Shown in pieces: positions 17,969 to 27,496 of a DNA stretch of 64,000 nucleotides. The notes beneath the pieces are model-generated. The model ran no database searches and was not told where the DNA came from. It saw only the letters and a program-made list of their open reading frames with translations. Source of the DNA: Campylobacter hyointestinalis subsp. hyointestinalis. GTDB taxonomy: Bacteria > Campylobacterota > Campylobacteria > Campylobacterales > Campylobacteraceae. The stretch is taken from contig NZ_CP053827.1 in NCBI RefSeq assembly GCF_013372145.1, forward strand, positions 310,001 through 374,000. Reading direction: 5' to 3'. Positions within the stretch are counted from its first letter, which is position 1. Each line of letters begins with the position of its first letter. The position numbers were made by a program, and so were the translations under genes.

Positions 17969-18778
17969 ATGATAAAGAGTGATCATATTTGCGTATTTGA
18001 TTGTGAAACTGTGCCAGACAGTGATACTTTGAGAAAAGTTTTTGGCTATGAAGGAGACGATAAGGAAGTTGCTAAACGCGCTATGAGTGAGCAAAAAGAG
18101 AACACCGGTAGCGAGTTTTTACCAGTTTGTTTTCATAAAGTCGTTGCTATATCGGCTGTTATGGCTGATAAATTCGGCAGATTTTTGCGAGTTTCAACGA
18201 TGCAAGGGCAAGACGAAGAGGAAAAAATAACTAAATTTATCCAGTTTATTAATAAATTTAATCCGCGCTTGGTGAGTTTTAATGGTCGTGGATTTGATAT
18301 CCCTATGCTTATGATCAGGGCGATGCGCTACAATATATCCTCTCCATCGTATTTTGATGTGAATGATAAAGAAAACGGTAAGGATAAATGGACAAATTAC
18401 AGAAGTAGATATGATGGTATTTTTCATTTGGATTTGCTTGATCATATCAGCGAGTTTAGATCAGTAAGTGGACTAAAGCTAGATCATCTTTGTAGTAGCT
18501 TAAATTTACCTGGAAAGTACGACGTGCACGGCGATCAAGTCCTTGAGATGTTTTACGATGCCAAGCTTGATAAGATAAATGAATACTGCGAAAGCGATAC
18601 TTTAAATACTTACTGGTTATTTTTAAAATACGAGCTTTTAAGAGGAAATTTGACAAAAGATGATTACGCTAATTATATAAGTGTGATGAGTGAATTTTTA
18701 AATGATCAAAAGCAAGGTATGAGCTATACTGACGTATTTTGCAGATATGTAGAAGATGAGCTAAAAAGGCTTAGTTAA
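17969..18778 (+). CDS. Predicted 3'-5' exonuclease of the DnaQ/PolB-like superfamily
   Basis: A 269-residue DEDD-type nuclease domain protein. FDCET (D11, E13) is exonuclease motif I, SFNGRGFDIPML motif II and YCESDTLNTYW motif III, with the tyrosine of the DEDDy subclass. This is the stand-alone family annotated as 'predicted 3'-5' exonuclease related to DNA polymerase B'. It may act in DNA repair or RNA processing; the substrate is not known. The same gene lies beside waaC in C. jejuni, so it is a conserved edge of the core locus. Confidence 0.88.
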   Translation: MIKSDHICVFDCETVPDSDTLRKVFGYEGDDKEVAKRAMSEQKENTGSEFLPVCFHKVVAISAVMADKFGRFLRVSTMQGQDEEEKITKFIQFINKFNPRLVSFNGRGFDIPMLMIRAMRYNISSPSYFDVNDKENGKDKWTNYRSRYDGIFHLDLLDHISEFRSVSGLKLDHLCSSLNLPGKYDVHGDQVLEMFYDAKLDKINEYCESDTLNTYWLFLKYELLRGNLTKDDYANYISVMSEFLNDQKQGMSYTDVFCRYVEDELKRLS

Positions 18779-18819
18779 TATTATTTTTGGCATAATTTTA
18801 AAAAACTTTAGGAGAAAAA

Positions 18820-20037
18820 ATGAGAGATATAAAAATAGGGATTATCGGTCTTGGATACGTCGGAATGCCTTTAGCTGCGGCGTTTAGTGACGCTTTTAGC
18901 GTTGTAGGATTTGACCTAAATGAAAAACGAATAAATGAGCTAAAAAATGGTATCGATAGGACTCTTGAACTTGACGTTATGCAGATGACTAAAGTGTTAA
19001 AAAACGGTATGAAATTTAGTATAAATTTAGATGACATAAGAGAGTGTAACTTTTACATAGTCACCGTTCCAACACCGATAGATAAAAATAATCGCCCAGA
19101 TCTCACTCCGCTTTATAAATCAAGCGCGAGTTTAGCAAAAGTGCTTAAAAAAGGCGATATAGTAGTATATGAAAGCACGGTTTATCCAGGAGTTACTGAA
19201 GATGAGTGCGTGCCTGTGCTTGAGACTAGCGGACTTAAATTTGGCGTGGATTTTGAGTGTGGATACAGTCCTGAGCGTATAAATCCCGGTGATAAAGAGC
19301 ACACCGTTACAAAAATCAAAAAAATCATCTCCGCAAGTAGTCCTAAAGCCCTTGAAACCGTAGAAGCTGTTTATAGCAAGATCATAAAAGCAGGGGTTTA
19401 TAAGGCTAGTAGCATAAAAGTAGCCGAAGCTGCAAAAGTCATAGAAAATACGCAACGCGACATAAATATCGCCTTTGTAAATGAGCTACTTATGATATTT
19501 GACAAGATGAAGATAGACACGAATGAAGTGCTTGACGCAGCAGCTACAAAATGGAATTTTTTAAATTTCCGCCCAGGACTTGTGGGTGGGCATTGCATCG
19601 GCGTAGATCCATACTATCTTACGCATAAAGCAGAAGAGATCGGCTATCATCCAGAGATCATTTTAGCAGGACGTAGGATAAATGACAATATGGGAATTTA
19701 CCATGCAAATCAGTCTGTTAAAATGATGATAAAAAACGGTTTGAAAGTAAATGGTGCTAAAGTTTTGGTGCTTGGGATCACTTTTAAAGAAAACTGCCCT
19801 GATATTCGCAACTCAAGAGTTATCGATGTGATAAAAGAGCTTAAAGAGTTTGGCTGTAATGTAGATGTTTATGATCCTTGGGCGGACGCAAATGATGTGA
19901 AAAAAGAGTACGGCTTGGAACTTCTAGAAAATTTAAATTTAGATGGATATGAATGCGTGATCTTGGCTGTAGCACATAAAGAGTTTTTAAGCGTAGATTT
20001 TAGCAAATGCTTGTCTTATAAAATCAAACGAATTTAA
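18820..20037 (+). CDS. Nucleotide-sugar dehydrogenase of the TviB/WbpO type
   Basis: A 405-residue UDP-sugar 6-dehydrogenase that oxidises the C6 hydroxyl of a UDP-hexose to a uronic acid. [10 protein letters not shown] at the N-terminus binds NAD. VPTPID and [11 protein letters not shown] follow, and the catalytic cysteine lies in [11 protein letters not shown] (C259). The NGIDRTLE signature places it with TviB/WbpO enzymes acting on UDP-GlcNAc or UDP-GalNAc rather than with classical UDP-glucose dehydrogenases (family knowledge; substrate inferred). AGGAG precedes the start. It forms a pair with the epimerase ten bases downstream. Confidence 0.87.
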   Translation: MRDIKIGIIGLGYVGMPLAAAFSDAFSVVGFDLNEKRINELKNGIDRTLELDVMQMTKVLKNGMKFSINLDDIRECNFYIVTVPTPIDKNNRPDLTPLYKSSASLAKVLKKGDIVVYESTVYPGVTEDECVPVLETSGLKFGVDFECGYSPERINPGDKEHTVTKIKKIISASSPKALETVEAVYSKIIKAGVYKASSIKVAEAAKVIENTQRDINIAFVNELLMIFDKMKIDTNEVLDAAATKWNFLNFRPGLVGGHCIGVDPYYLTHKAEEIGYHPEIILAGRRINDNMGIYHANQSVKMMIKNGLKVNGAKVLVLGITFKENCPDIRNSRVIDVIKELKEFGCNVDVYDPWADANDVKKEYGLELLENLNLDGYECVILAVAHKEFLSVDFSKCLSYKIKRI

Positions 20038-20046
20038 GGGCGGCTT

Positions 20047-21105
20047 ATGAAGATTTTAGTTACTGGAACAGCCGGATTTATAGGATTTCATCTAAGCCGT
20101 GAGCTAGCTAAGCGTGGCGACACGGTGGTCGGATTTGACTGCATAAATGATTATTACGATATAAATTTAAAATACGCAAGGCTAAACGAGCTTGGTATCA
20201 AACGTGAAAATATAGAAGAAAACATAGCTGTTAGTTCTAGTATTTATCCAAATTTAAGCTTTATAAAAGCAGATTTAAGTGACCTTAAAACCATGCAAAA
20301 GCTTTTTGAAGAGAGCTCGTTTGACTGTGTCATAAATTTAGCCGCGCAAGCAGGAGTTCGCTACTCACTCATCAATCCACACGCTTATATAAATAGCAAT
20401 ATTTTAGGCTTTACAAATATACTTGAGTGCTGTCGTCATCACGGCGTGAAAAACCTAGTATATGCAAGCTCAAGCTCAGTTTATGGACTAAATGAAAAAA
20501 TGCCGTTTTCCACCCACGAGAGCGTAAATCATCCTATCAGTCTATACGCTGCAAGCAAGAAATCAAACGAGCTTATGGCTCACACTTATAGTCATCTTTT
20601 TGGACTTAGCACGACTGGACTAAGATTTTTTACCGTTTATGGCGAGTGGGGACGTCCAGATATGGCTCTGTTTTTATTTACCAAAGCTGCCTTAGAGGGT
20701 AAAACTATTGATGTTTATAACTACGGAAAGATGAAAAGAGACTTCACTTACGTAGCTGATATCGTAAAAGGTATAATGAAATGCGTTGATAATCCAGCTA
20801 CTCCAAATTTAGCTTGGGACGCTAAAAATCCAGATCCAGCTACTTCAAACGCGCCTTATAAAATTTATAATATTGGTAATAACTCTCCAACCTCGCTAAT
20901 GGACTATATAAAGGCGATCGAGATAAAACTAGGACGAGAAATCAAAAAAAATCTTATGCCGCTTCAAGCAGGCGATGTTCCTTCGACTTACGCCGATGTG
21001 AGCGATCTAATAGAGGACTTTGACTATAAGCCAAATACTAGCGTAAATGACGGAGTTGCAAGATTTGTGAAGTGGTATGTGGACTATTATAAAGTAAAAA
21101 TTTGA
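20047..21105 (+). CDS. NAD-dependent nucleotide-sugar epimerase (UDP-glucuronate 4-epimerase-like)
   Basis: A 352-residue extended SDR enzyme. [10 protein letters not shown] binds NAD, SSSSVYG carries the active-site serine, YAASKKSNE is the Y-x3-K pair, and [15 protein letters not shown] is typical of the CapI/LpsL UDP-glucuronate epimerase group. Paired with the upstream dehydrogenase it would make UDP-galacturonic acid or its N-acetyl form. It could alternatively act before the dehydrogenase, as TviC does in some systems. The stop overlaps the TTG start of the next gene as TTGA. Confidence 0.87.
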   Translation: MKILVTGTAGFIGFHLSRELAKRGDTVVGFDCINDYYDINLKYARLNELGIKRENIEENIAVSSSIYPNLSFIKADLSDLKTMQKLFEESSFDCVINLAAQAGVRYSLINPHAYINSNILGFTNILECCRHHGVKNLVYASSSSVYGLNEKMPFSTHESVNHPISLYAASKKSNELMAHTYSHLFGLSTTGLRFFTVYGEWGRPDMALFLFTKAALEGKTIDVYNYGKMKRDFTYVADIVKGIMKCVDNPATPNLAWDAKNPDPATSNAPYKIYNIGNNSPTSLMDYIKAIEIKLGREIKKNLMPLQAGDVPSTYADVSDLIEDFDYKPNTSVNDGVARFVKWYVDYYKVKI

Positions 21106-21920
21106 AGTTTTTAGCTCTATTATTATCCGTATTTTTAGGTTTAAAAGCCGAAGTTATGCTATTAAAAGAGTATAGCGATGAAAATTTAAGTGATTGGTAT
21201 GCTAGTGAAAAGTATGATGGTGTGAGAGCTATCTGGGATGGTAAGAATTTGAAAAGCAGAAATGCTAAGATCATCAACGCTCCAAAATGGTGGCTAAAAG
21301 ATTTTCCGAGTTTTGCTATAGATGGCGAGCTTTGGAGCAAAAGAGGCGAGTTCGAGTTTATCAGCTCAGTGGTAAGCTCTTTTGATGATAAAGGTTGGGC
21401 AAATATCAAATTTATGGTATTTGACGTGCCAAACGCTAAGGGAAATTTACGTGAGCGACTAGAAGTGTTGCGTGAGTTTTTAAAAGAAAATCCAAATAAT
21501 TTTATACGAGTAATAGAACAAATAAAAATAAACTCAAACCAAGATGCTTTTGCGTTTTTAGATGAGGTTATTAGTGGTGGCGGTGAGGGCGTAGTCGTAA
21601 GAAATGCAAATGTGCCTTATAAAAACGGTAGAAGTGGTGAAATTTTAAAGCTCAAAAAATTTAAAGATAGTGAATGCAAAGTCGTCAAACTACAAAGTGG
21701 TAAAGGTAAATTTGAAGGGCTTTTGGGTTCGCTTATTTGTGTTGATATTTTTAGCAATGTAGAGCTTAAGATCGGCTCTGGATTTAGCGATGAGCAAAGG
21801 CGAAATCCGCCAAAAATAGGTAGCATTATTACTTATAAATATCAAAATTTAACCAAAAATTTAAAGCCTAGATTTCCCATATTTTTACGTGTTAGAAGTG
21901 ATAATAATTTAACAAGATAA
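21102..21920 (+). CDS. ATP-dependent DNA ligase with export signal (LigE-like)
   Basis: A 272-residue minimal ATP-dependent DNA ligase with an N-terminal signal peptide (about residues 1-16, ending LKA). EKYDGVR holds the nucleotidyl lysine K37, IDGELW is motif III, GEGVVVR motif IV and LKLKK motif V; an OB-fold domain follows. There is no DNA-binding domain, as in periplasmic 'Lig E' enzymes of Proteobacteria that have been linked to uptake of foreign DNA. The start is TTG, overlapping the epimerase stop. Its role near glycan genes is unclear and may be accidental. Confidence 0.87.
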   Translation: MKFLALLLSVFLGLKAEVMLLKEYSDENLSDWYASEKYDGVRAIWDGKNLKSRNAKIINAPKWWLKDFPSFAIDGELWSKRGEFEFISSVVSSFDDKGWANIKFMVFDVPNAKGNLRERLEVLREFLKENPNNFIRVIEQIKINSNQDAFAFLDEVISGGGEGVVVRNANVPYKNGRSGEILKLKKFKDSECKVVKLQSGKGKFEGLLGSLICVDIFSNVELKIGSGFSDEQRRNPPKIGSIITYKYQNLTKNLKPRFPIFLRVRSDNNLTR

Positions 21921-21930
21921 AGGATAAAAT

Positions 21931-22173
21931 ATGAAAAAAGTATGTTTTTTAGCCATAGTATTTGCTATGAGCGCTGGTGCGTGGCCTATAAACGAAGCTA
22001 GTAACGCTTTTGAGAGAAAATATCATAATGAAGGTTCTATCTATAGACAGTTAGGACAAGGTAAATGGGAATGTACTGATAGATATGCTAAAGACTCAGC
22101 TGAGCTTGAATGGTGCATAAAAGGCTGGAATTATATGGATGAAAAGCTAGAAAGTAAGAAGAGGGATTGGTGA
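21931..22173 (+). CDS. Small secreted protein, unknown function
   Basis: An 80-residue protein with a clear signal peptide (about residues 1-17, ending AGA) and a mature part of about 63 residues rich in charged and aromatic residues. Two cysteines (WECTDRY and EWCIKGW) could form one disulfide in the periplasm. AAGGATAAAAT precedes the ATG. It follows the exported ligase by ten bases and is probably co-transcribed with it. I do not recognise the family. Confidence 0.75.
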   Translation: MKKVCFLAIVFAMSAGAWPINEASNAFERKYHNEGSIYRQLGQGKWECTDRYAKDSAELEWCIKGWNYMDEKLESKKRDW

Positions 22174-22176
22174 TAT

Positions 22177-22201
22177 ACGCTTTCAAAAGTAGGCGTTTTT
22201 T
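22177..22201 (+). terminator. Probable rho-independent terminator
   Basis: A short stem (ACGCTT paired with AGGCGT, one G-T wobble) with a loop of about seven bases, followed by six T. It starts a few bases after the small secreted protein stop. Confidence 0.6.
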
Positions 22202-22260
22202 AATCCAAAAACTAACCATGATTGCTTAAAATGATATAAATTTAAAAGGCAAAAAAATAA

Positions 22261-23469
22261 ATGTTTCTAAACAAAAATATCATTTTATTGCTTTTAGGGC
22301 AAGGTTTTAGTGGCGCTGTTGTCTCTTTGCTAACTTTTAGTAGTGGATTAGCTGGAAAGTGGCTGCTTGATGGTATTTTGTATGCTAAGGCTCCTAGTTG
22401 TCTGCATTGTTATAACAGTAGTTTTGCCTCGCTTCCTATCTCTGCTACGCTTTGTGGAGCTTTTATAGCTGTATTTTTTTCATCAAATTTAATGCAAAAA
22501 TTTGGTAGAAAAAAGGTCTTTTTATATGCTTCTTTGATTGGTTGTTTGGGCGCTGGTTTTGCTATGTTTTCACTAGTGTCTGGGCTATTTTATCTATTTT
22601 GTTTTGCGACTTTTTTGCTCGGATTTTTTACTGCGCTTAATCAATTTTATAGATTTTTAGCTAATGAAGCTCTAAATTTAGCTACGCAAAATGACAAAAA
22701 CAGAGCTACAGCCTTTGTCGTAGCAGGTGGGATAATGGGTGGTATTTTAGGACCAAATTTAGCAAACATCGGCACTTTGATATTTGATACGCCTTTTGTT
22801 GGCTCATTTTTATTTGTGCTTTTGCTTTGTGCTATAAATTTTGCTATTACTCTGCCATTAACGCTTACTTCACCAAATACTAAAAAACCATCTCAAAAAG
22901 TTCCTTTACTAACTTGCTTAAAAGAGCCAAATTTCATTCTTGCTACGCTAGCTTGCGCTTTTGGATTTGCATTTATGACGCTCATTATGAACGCAGCACC
23001 ACTTGCGATGAGTGAATATAAATTTAGCTATGACGAAGCTAAAAGTGTGCTTGTGTGGCACTTCATAGCTATGTATGCACCAAGCTTATTTTTAGCGTTT
23101 TTTATGAAAAATTTAAGTCCGTTTAGGCTTATTTTACTTGGGATTTTGTTTTATTTGATTGCTGTTTTGGTAGCACTTTTTAGCGTGAGTTTTTGGGGAT
23201 TTTGGGTGAGTTTAGTGCTTGTTGGTATCGGCTGGGCTTTTAGTTTTAATGGCGGAACATTTATGCTAAATGCCATAAACTCAGAGTATAAACTACGCTT
23301 ACAAGGTCTAAATGCCATTAGCATTTTTGGAGCAAATTTGTTAGCAAGTTCTAGCGTAGGATTTGTGCTAGCAAGTGGTGGTTGGGAAGTGCTAAATTTG
23401 ATTTCTTTTGGATTTATAGTGATATTTTTTATTTTGTTTTATATATTTAGAATGCAAGATAATCTTTAA
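22261..23469 (+). CDS. Major facilitator superfamily transporter
   Basis: A 402-residue polytopic protein with about twelve hydrophobic segments. The cytoplasmic loop between helices 2 and 3 has the MFS signature QKFGRKK, and a central hydrophilic stretch (PNTKKPSQK) separates two six-helix halves. A periplasmic loop near residues 43-52 contains two cysteines (CLHCYN). The substrate is unknown; drug or metabolite export is possible. It has its own upstream TTGCTT/TATAAA promoter-like boxes. Confidence 0.87.
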   Translation: MFLNKNIILLLLGQGFSGAVVSLLTFSSGLAGKWLLDGILYAKAPSCLHCYNSSFASLPISATLCGAFIAVFFSSNLMQKFGRKKVFLYASLIGCLGAGFAMFSLVSGLFYLFCFATFLLGFFTALNQFYRFLANEALNLATQNDKNRATAFVVAGGIMGGILGPNLANIGTLIFDTPFVGSFLFVLLLCAINFAITLPLTLTSPNTKKPSQKVPLLTCLKEPNFILATLACAFGFAFMTLIMNAAPLAMSEYKFSYDEAKSVLVWHFIAMYAPSLFLAFFMKNLSPFRLILLGILFYLIAVLVALFSVSFWGFWVSLVLVGIGWAFSFNGGTFMLNAINSEYKLRLQGLNAISIFGANLLASSSVGFVLASGGWEVLNLISFGFIVIFFILFYIFRMQDNL

Positions 23470-23481
23470 GCCCAAACTAGC

Positions 23482-23487
23482 TATAAT
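23482..23487 (+). promoter_or_regulatory. Probable -10 box for galE
   Basis: TATAAT about 34 bases before the galE start codon, in the gap after the MFS gene. Confidence 0.45.
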
Positions 23488-23521
23488 AACCACTAAATTT
23501 AAAGCAAGACAAAGGCGAAAA

Positions 23522-24514
23522 ATGAATATCTTGATAACCGGAGGAGCTGGATATATCGGCTCTCACGTTTTAAAAGCTCTGTTAGAAGAGGGTGGGCATA
23601 ATATAACAGTTGTAGATAATTTCTACACAGGAAGTAAAGAGGCGTTAGTAACGCTTGAAAAAGTTGGGAAATTTGAGTTTATAAAATGCTCTTTAGAAGA
23701 CACTTCTAGCCTTAGGGAGATTTTTAGAGAGCGTAATTTTGAAGCGATCATACATTTTGCAGCGTATATAGAAGTATTTGAAAGTACGGTAAAACCACTG
23801 AAATATTATCTAAATAACACGGCAAACGCCGCAAATTTAATAAATTTAGCTGTTGAACACGGTGTGAGTAAGTTTATATTTAGCTCGACTGCTGCTACTT
23901 ATGGGGAGCCTAGTAGCGGCGTAGTTGATGAACAAAGTGAGCAAAATCCGATCAATCCATACGGTAGAAGCAAGCTCATGACAGAATGGATCTTAAAAGA
24001 CGCCGCGCTTGCAAACAGGGATTTTAAATTTGGTATTTTGCGTTATTTTAACGTAGCTGGAGCAAGCACGGATGGGCTTATCGGTCAAAACTATCCAAAT
24101 GCGACTCACTTAATCAAAGTAGCCACTGAGACGATTACTGGAAAAAGAGAAAGTATGAGTATTTTTGGGAGTGATTATGCTACAAAAGATGGAACTTGCA
24201 TAAGGGATTACATCCATATAGAAGATCTTGCGAGTGCTCATTTGGCCGTACTTGAATATCTAAAAACAAATGATAGTGATATATTTAATGTTGGCTATGG
24301 TAGAGGATTTAGTGTAAAAGAAGTCATCGAAACAGCTAAAAAAGTCAGCGGAGTGGATTTTAAAGTATTAAACGCCCCGCGCCGTGAGGGAGATCCAGCT
24401 ATGCTTATATCAGACGCTAGTAGGCTTAGAAATAAAACTAGTTGGAAACCGACTCGCGAGAGTTTGGAGCTCATCATTAGCTCAGCTTTAGAGTGGGAGA
24501 AAAAACTTAAATGA
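23522..24514 (+). CDS. galE: UDP-glucose/UDP-N-acetylglucosamine 4-epimerase
   Basis: GalE-type SDR epimerase of 330 residues. GGAGYIGSH binds NAD, SSTAATYG and YGRSK (Y-x3-K) form the active site, and RYFNVAGAS and RREGDPA are GalE signatures. In Campylobacter the GalE/Gne enzyme at the core-pgl boundary makes both UDP-Gal and UDP-GalNAc, the latter being the donor for PglA, PglJ and PglH (established for C. jejuni Gne; inferred here). It overlaps the downstream ugd by four bases. Confidence 0.93.
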   Translation: MNILITGGAGYIGSHVLKALLEEGGHNITVVDNFYTGSKEALVTLEKVGKFEFIKCSLEDTSSLREIFRERNFEAIIHFAAYIEVFESTVKPLKYYLNNTANAANLINLAVEHGVSKFIFSSTAATYGEPSSGVVDEQSEQNPINPYGRSKLMTEWILKDAALANRDFKFGILRYFNVAGASTDGLIGQNYPNATHLIKVATETITGKRESMSIFGSDYATKDGTCIRDYIHIEDLASAHLAVLEYLKTNDSDIFNVGYGRGFSVKEVIETAKKVSGVDFKVLNAPRREGDPAMLISDASRLRNKTSWKPTRESLELIISSALEWEKKLK

Positions 24515-25839
24515 AAATAGCAGTAGTAGGTATAGGATATGTTGGATTAGTCAGTGGAGCTTGTTTTGCAAAGATGGGTAACGATGTTATTTGTATAGAC
24601 GTCGCAGAAGAAAAAATACAAAATCTAAAACAAGGCATTATCCCAATTTATGAACCAGGTCTTAAAGAGATAGTAATCGAGCATTATGAGAAGCAAAATT
24701 TAAGATTTAGCACAGATATCAAAGGAGCTTTAAGCTTTGCTAATGTTGTTTTTATAGCAGTCGGTACGCCTATGGGCGGAGATGGACAAGCGGATTTAAG
24801 ATATGTTTTACAAGTTGCAAAAAGCATAGGCGAACATATGCAGCGCCCACTCGTCGTGGTCGATAAAAGTACAGTTCCAGTAGGAACTGCGCATAAAGTA
24901 AGCGAAGTTATATCAAAAGAGCAGCAAAATAGAGGCGTGGAGATCAAATTTGAAGTAGTTAGCAATCCTGAGTTTCTAAAAGAAGGAGCTGCTGTTGAGG
25001 ATTTCTTAAAGCCTGATCGCGTTGTGGTAGGAGCTAGTAGTGAGTTTGGATTTAATGCTTTAAGAGAGCTTTACGCGCCGTTTATGAGAAATCATAACCG
25101 CCTTATAGAGATGGATGTAAAAAGTGCAGAGATGACGAAATACGCTGCAAACTCTATGCTTGCTACTAAAATCAGTTTTATAAATGAGATGGCTACCATC
25201 TGTGAAAAAGTCGGAGCAGATATAAATATGGTTAGGCGCGGGATTGGAAGCGACTCTCGTATAGGATACAGTTTTATCTATCCTGGATGCGGTTATGGTG
25301 GAAGCTGTTTTCCAAAAGACGTTGAAGCACTTATCTACACCGCTAAACAAAACGGTATAGATCCGTTGGTTTTAAAAGCAGTTGAAGATAGAAATAAAGC
25401 TCAAAAAAGAGTGATTTTTGATAAGATAAATACATATTTTAATAGCAATTTAAAAGGTAAAACTATAGCAATCTGGGGGCTTGCATTTAAACCAAATACT
25501 GATGATATGAGGGAAGCAACTTCCATAACTATTATAAAGTTACTTATAAAAAATGGAGCTAAAGTACAGGTTTTTGATCCAAAAGCTTATGCTGAAGCTA
25601 AAATTTATTTTAAAGATTTAGATGTGGTTTATGCTCCAAACAAATATGATGCTTTAAATGATGCTGATTGCGTAGCGTTACTGACTGAGTGGAGTGAGTT
25701 TAGATCTCCCGATTTTATAGAGATGAAAAATCGCCTTAAAACTCCTATTATATTTGATGGACGAAATCAGTATGATAGAAATATTTTAAAAGAGCTTGGA
25801 TTTATATATTTTGAGATAGGTGTTGCTAATGATTTTTAA
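24511..25839 (+). CDS. ugd: UDP-glucose 6-dehydrogenase
   Basis: A 442-residue dehydrogenase that oxidises UDP-glucose to UDP-glucuronate. GIGYVGLVSGACFA binds NAD; VVDKSTVPVGT, NPEFLKEGAAVEDF and the catalytic GGSCFPKD (C266) match classical UGDs. It differs clearly from the TviB-like enzyme upstream. Joined to galE by an ATGA overlap. Its product could feed the core polysaccharide or the N-glycan. The 118-base gap to the flippase gene holds an AT-rich region with an imperfect TTTTGCA/TGCAAAA palindrome. Confidence 0.93.
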   Translation: MKIAVVGIGYVGLVSGACFAKMGNDVICIDVAEEKIQNLKQGIIPIYEPGLKEIVIEHYEKQNLRFSTDIKGALSFANVVFIAVGTPMGGDGQADLRYVLQVAKSIGEHMQRPLVVVDKSTVPVGTAHKVSEVISKEQQNRGVEIKFEVVSNPEFLKEGAAVEDFLKPDRVVVGASSEFGFNALRELYAPFMRNHNRLIEMDVKSAEMTKYAANSMLATKISFINEMATICEKVGADINMVRRGIGSDSRIGYSFIYPGCGYGGSCFPKDVEALIYTAKQNGIDPLVLKAVEDRNKAQKRVIFDKINTYFNSNLKGKTIAIWGLAFKPNTDDMREATSITIIKLLIKNGAKVQVFDPKAYAEAKIYFKDLDVVYAPNKYDALNDADCVALLTEWSEFRSPDFIEMKNRLKTPIIFDGRNQYDRNILKELGFIYFEIGVANDF

Positions 25840-25957
25840 ATTTAAAAAAGTGTCTAAAAATGACATTTACTTACTAAATATAAATTTTTGCAATGCAAAA
25901 TGCATAACTTTATAGGTTTTGAAAAGATGAATTTATTTATCTACAAAATAAAGTGAT

Positions 25958-27496
25958 TTGTTTGCAATGGCTTTAAATCTTATATCAAGTATCGTAGTTT
26001 TTAGTCTTCAGATGCTTATAAATTTCTTTTTAACTCCTTTTATCTTAAAGGTTTTAGGAGATGAAGCGTATGGATTTTTAGGCCTTGCAAACTCATTTGT
26101 AAATTACGGTTATATCTTAACTTTGGTTATAAACTCAGTCGCAGGACGCTTTGTGGCGTATGAATACCACAGAGGAAACCTCTTGCAAGCAAGCAAATAC
26201 TACTCATCTGTTCTTGCCGTAAATTTCATATTTTGTATTTTTATCTGCGTGGTTTGTTCTGCTTTTATACTAAATTTAAAAGAGTTTATAAACGTTTCAG
26301 AAGCCTTAGTGGACGATGTCAAGCTCACTATGGCGTTTTATTTTATAAATTTTTGTTTAGGACTTTTTAACGCGGTTTTAACCATAAGTGCTTTTGTGAA
26401 AAACAAGCTTTATATGATTTCAGTTAGAAATGCCATTTCGACTGCGATTTTCGCGTTTGTTTTGGTGGCGCTTTTTTATATTTTTAAGCCGATGATCTAC
26501 TACACCGCGGTTTCTGCGTTATTAGCGTCGATTTTTGTATTTGTCAGCGCGATTTATATAACGAAAAAACTACAAACCGGGCTTAAGTTTAGGCTGAAGT
26601 ATTTTAGGCTAAGCTTAATCAGAAAACTCATAAACTCAGGAACTTGGAATAGCTTTAATATGCTAAGTCATACTTTGATAAATGGTATTGACTTGCTGCT
26701 TTGCAATATCTTTATAAATGCAGCTTCTATGGGAATTCTCTCTGTATCAAAAGCTGCTATTTTGATAGCTGAGTCATTTATAGGTACTGTTGGCGCGACT
26801 TTTATGCCTAAATTTATAGAGTTATACTCAAAACAAAGCATAAATGATCTCATAAACGAAGTGAAGTTTTGCTTAAAAACGTTGGCTTTTATAAGTATCT
26901 CTCCAGTAGCTGTATTTGCAGTGCTTGGAAGCGAATTTTATACTCTTTGGCTACCTTTTAAAACTGCTTATGAGATAAGTTTTATTTACAATCTTTCTCT
27001 CATCGCTTTAATACCAGTAATTTTTATAGCAGCTATGCAGCCTCTTCTTAGTTTAAACACGGTTACAAACAAGCTTAAACGCCCTGCCATCGCAAATCTT
27101 ATTATGTCTTTTAGTGTTGTTACTTTTCAGCTGATTTTTATAAAAGATTTCGGGCTTTATTCTATCGCGATTTGCGCAAGTAGCGGATATTTGGCTAGAA
27201 TAATTTTATTTGATATACCAAATGCCGGAGTAAATTTAAATCAAAAAATGAGTCTATTTTATCCGGTATTTTTAAGAAATGTTTCTGTTTTTGCCGTTAT
27301 TTTAGCTTGTTTATATGTGATGCATAGCTTTTTTGTGATAACTACTTGGAGTAAATTTGTACTTTATGGATTTTTTATGCTTTTGGTCGGATATGCTTTG
27401 AGTCTGTTTTTTATATTTGACAAATTTGAGATGTCTGTTTTGATGAGAAAATTTAGCTTAGTATTGAACAAAATAAAAAATAGGAGAAGCCTATGA
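25958..27496 (+). CDS. Wzx-type polysaccharide flippase (MOP superfamily)
   Basis: An integral membrane protein of about 512 residues with about twelve to fourteen hydrophobic segments, of the oligosaccharide flippase family. N-terminal FFLTPFILKVLGDEAYGFLGLANSFVNYG is typical of the 'lipopolysaccharide biosynthesis protein' Wzx subgroup. It ends in an ATGA overlap with the first pgl glycosyltransferase, so it is probably the flippase of this locus, where C. jejuni uses the ABC transporter PglK. The start is uncertain: TTG at 25958 is open, ATG at 25967 is the first ATG, and an ATG at 25927 is out of frame (see findings). Confidence 0.82.
   Translation: MFAMALNLISSIVVFSLQMLINFFLTPFILKVLGDEAYGFLGLANSFVNYGYILTLVINSVAGRFVAYEYHRGNLLQASKYYSSVLAVNFIFCIFICVVCSAFILNLKEFINVSEALVDDVKLTMAFYFINFCLGLFNAVLTISAFVKNKLYMISVRNAISTAIFAFVLVALFYIFKPMIYYTAVSALLASIFVFVSAIYITKKLQTGLKFRLKYFRLSLIRKLINSGTWNSFNMLSHTLINGIDLLLCNIFINAASMGILSVSKAAILIAESFIGTVGATFMPKFIELYSKQSINDLINEVKFCLKTLAFISISPVAVFAVLGSEFYTLWLPFKTAYEISFIYNLSLIALIPVIFIAAMQPLLSLNTVTNKLKRPAIANLIMSFSVVTFQLIFIKDFGLYSIAICASSGYLARIILFDIPNAGVNLNQKMSLFYPVFLRNVSVFAVILACLYVMHSFFVITTWSKFVLYGFFMLLVGYALSLFFIFDKFEMSVLMRKFSLVLNKIKNRRSL

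Noticed and set aside
19132-19455. Minus-strand ORF of 107 codons inside the TviB-like dehydrogenase
   Set aside because: Lies fully opposite a well-conserved enzyme, has no recognisable protein features and no promoter or ribosome binding site.
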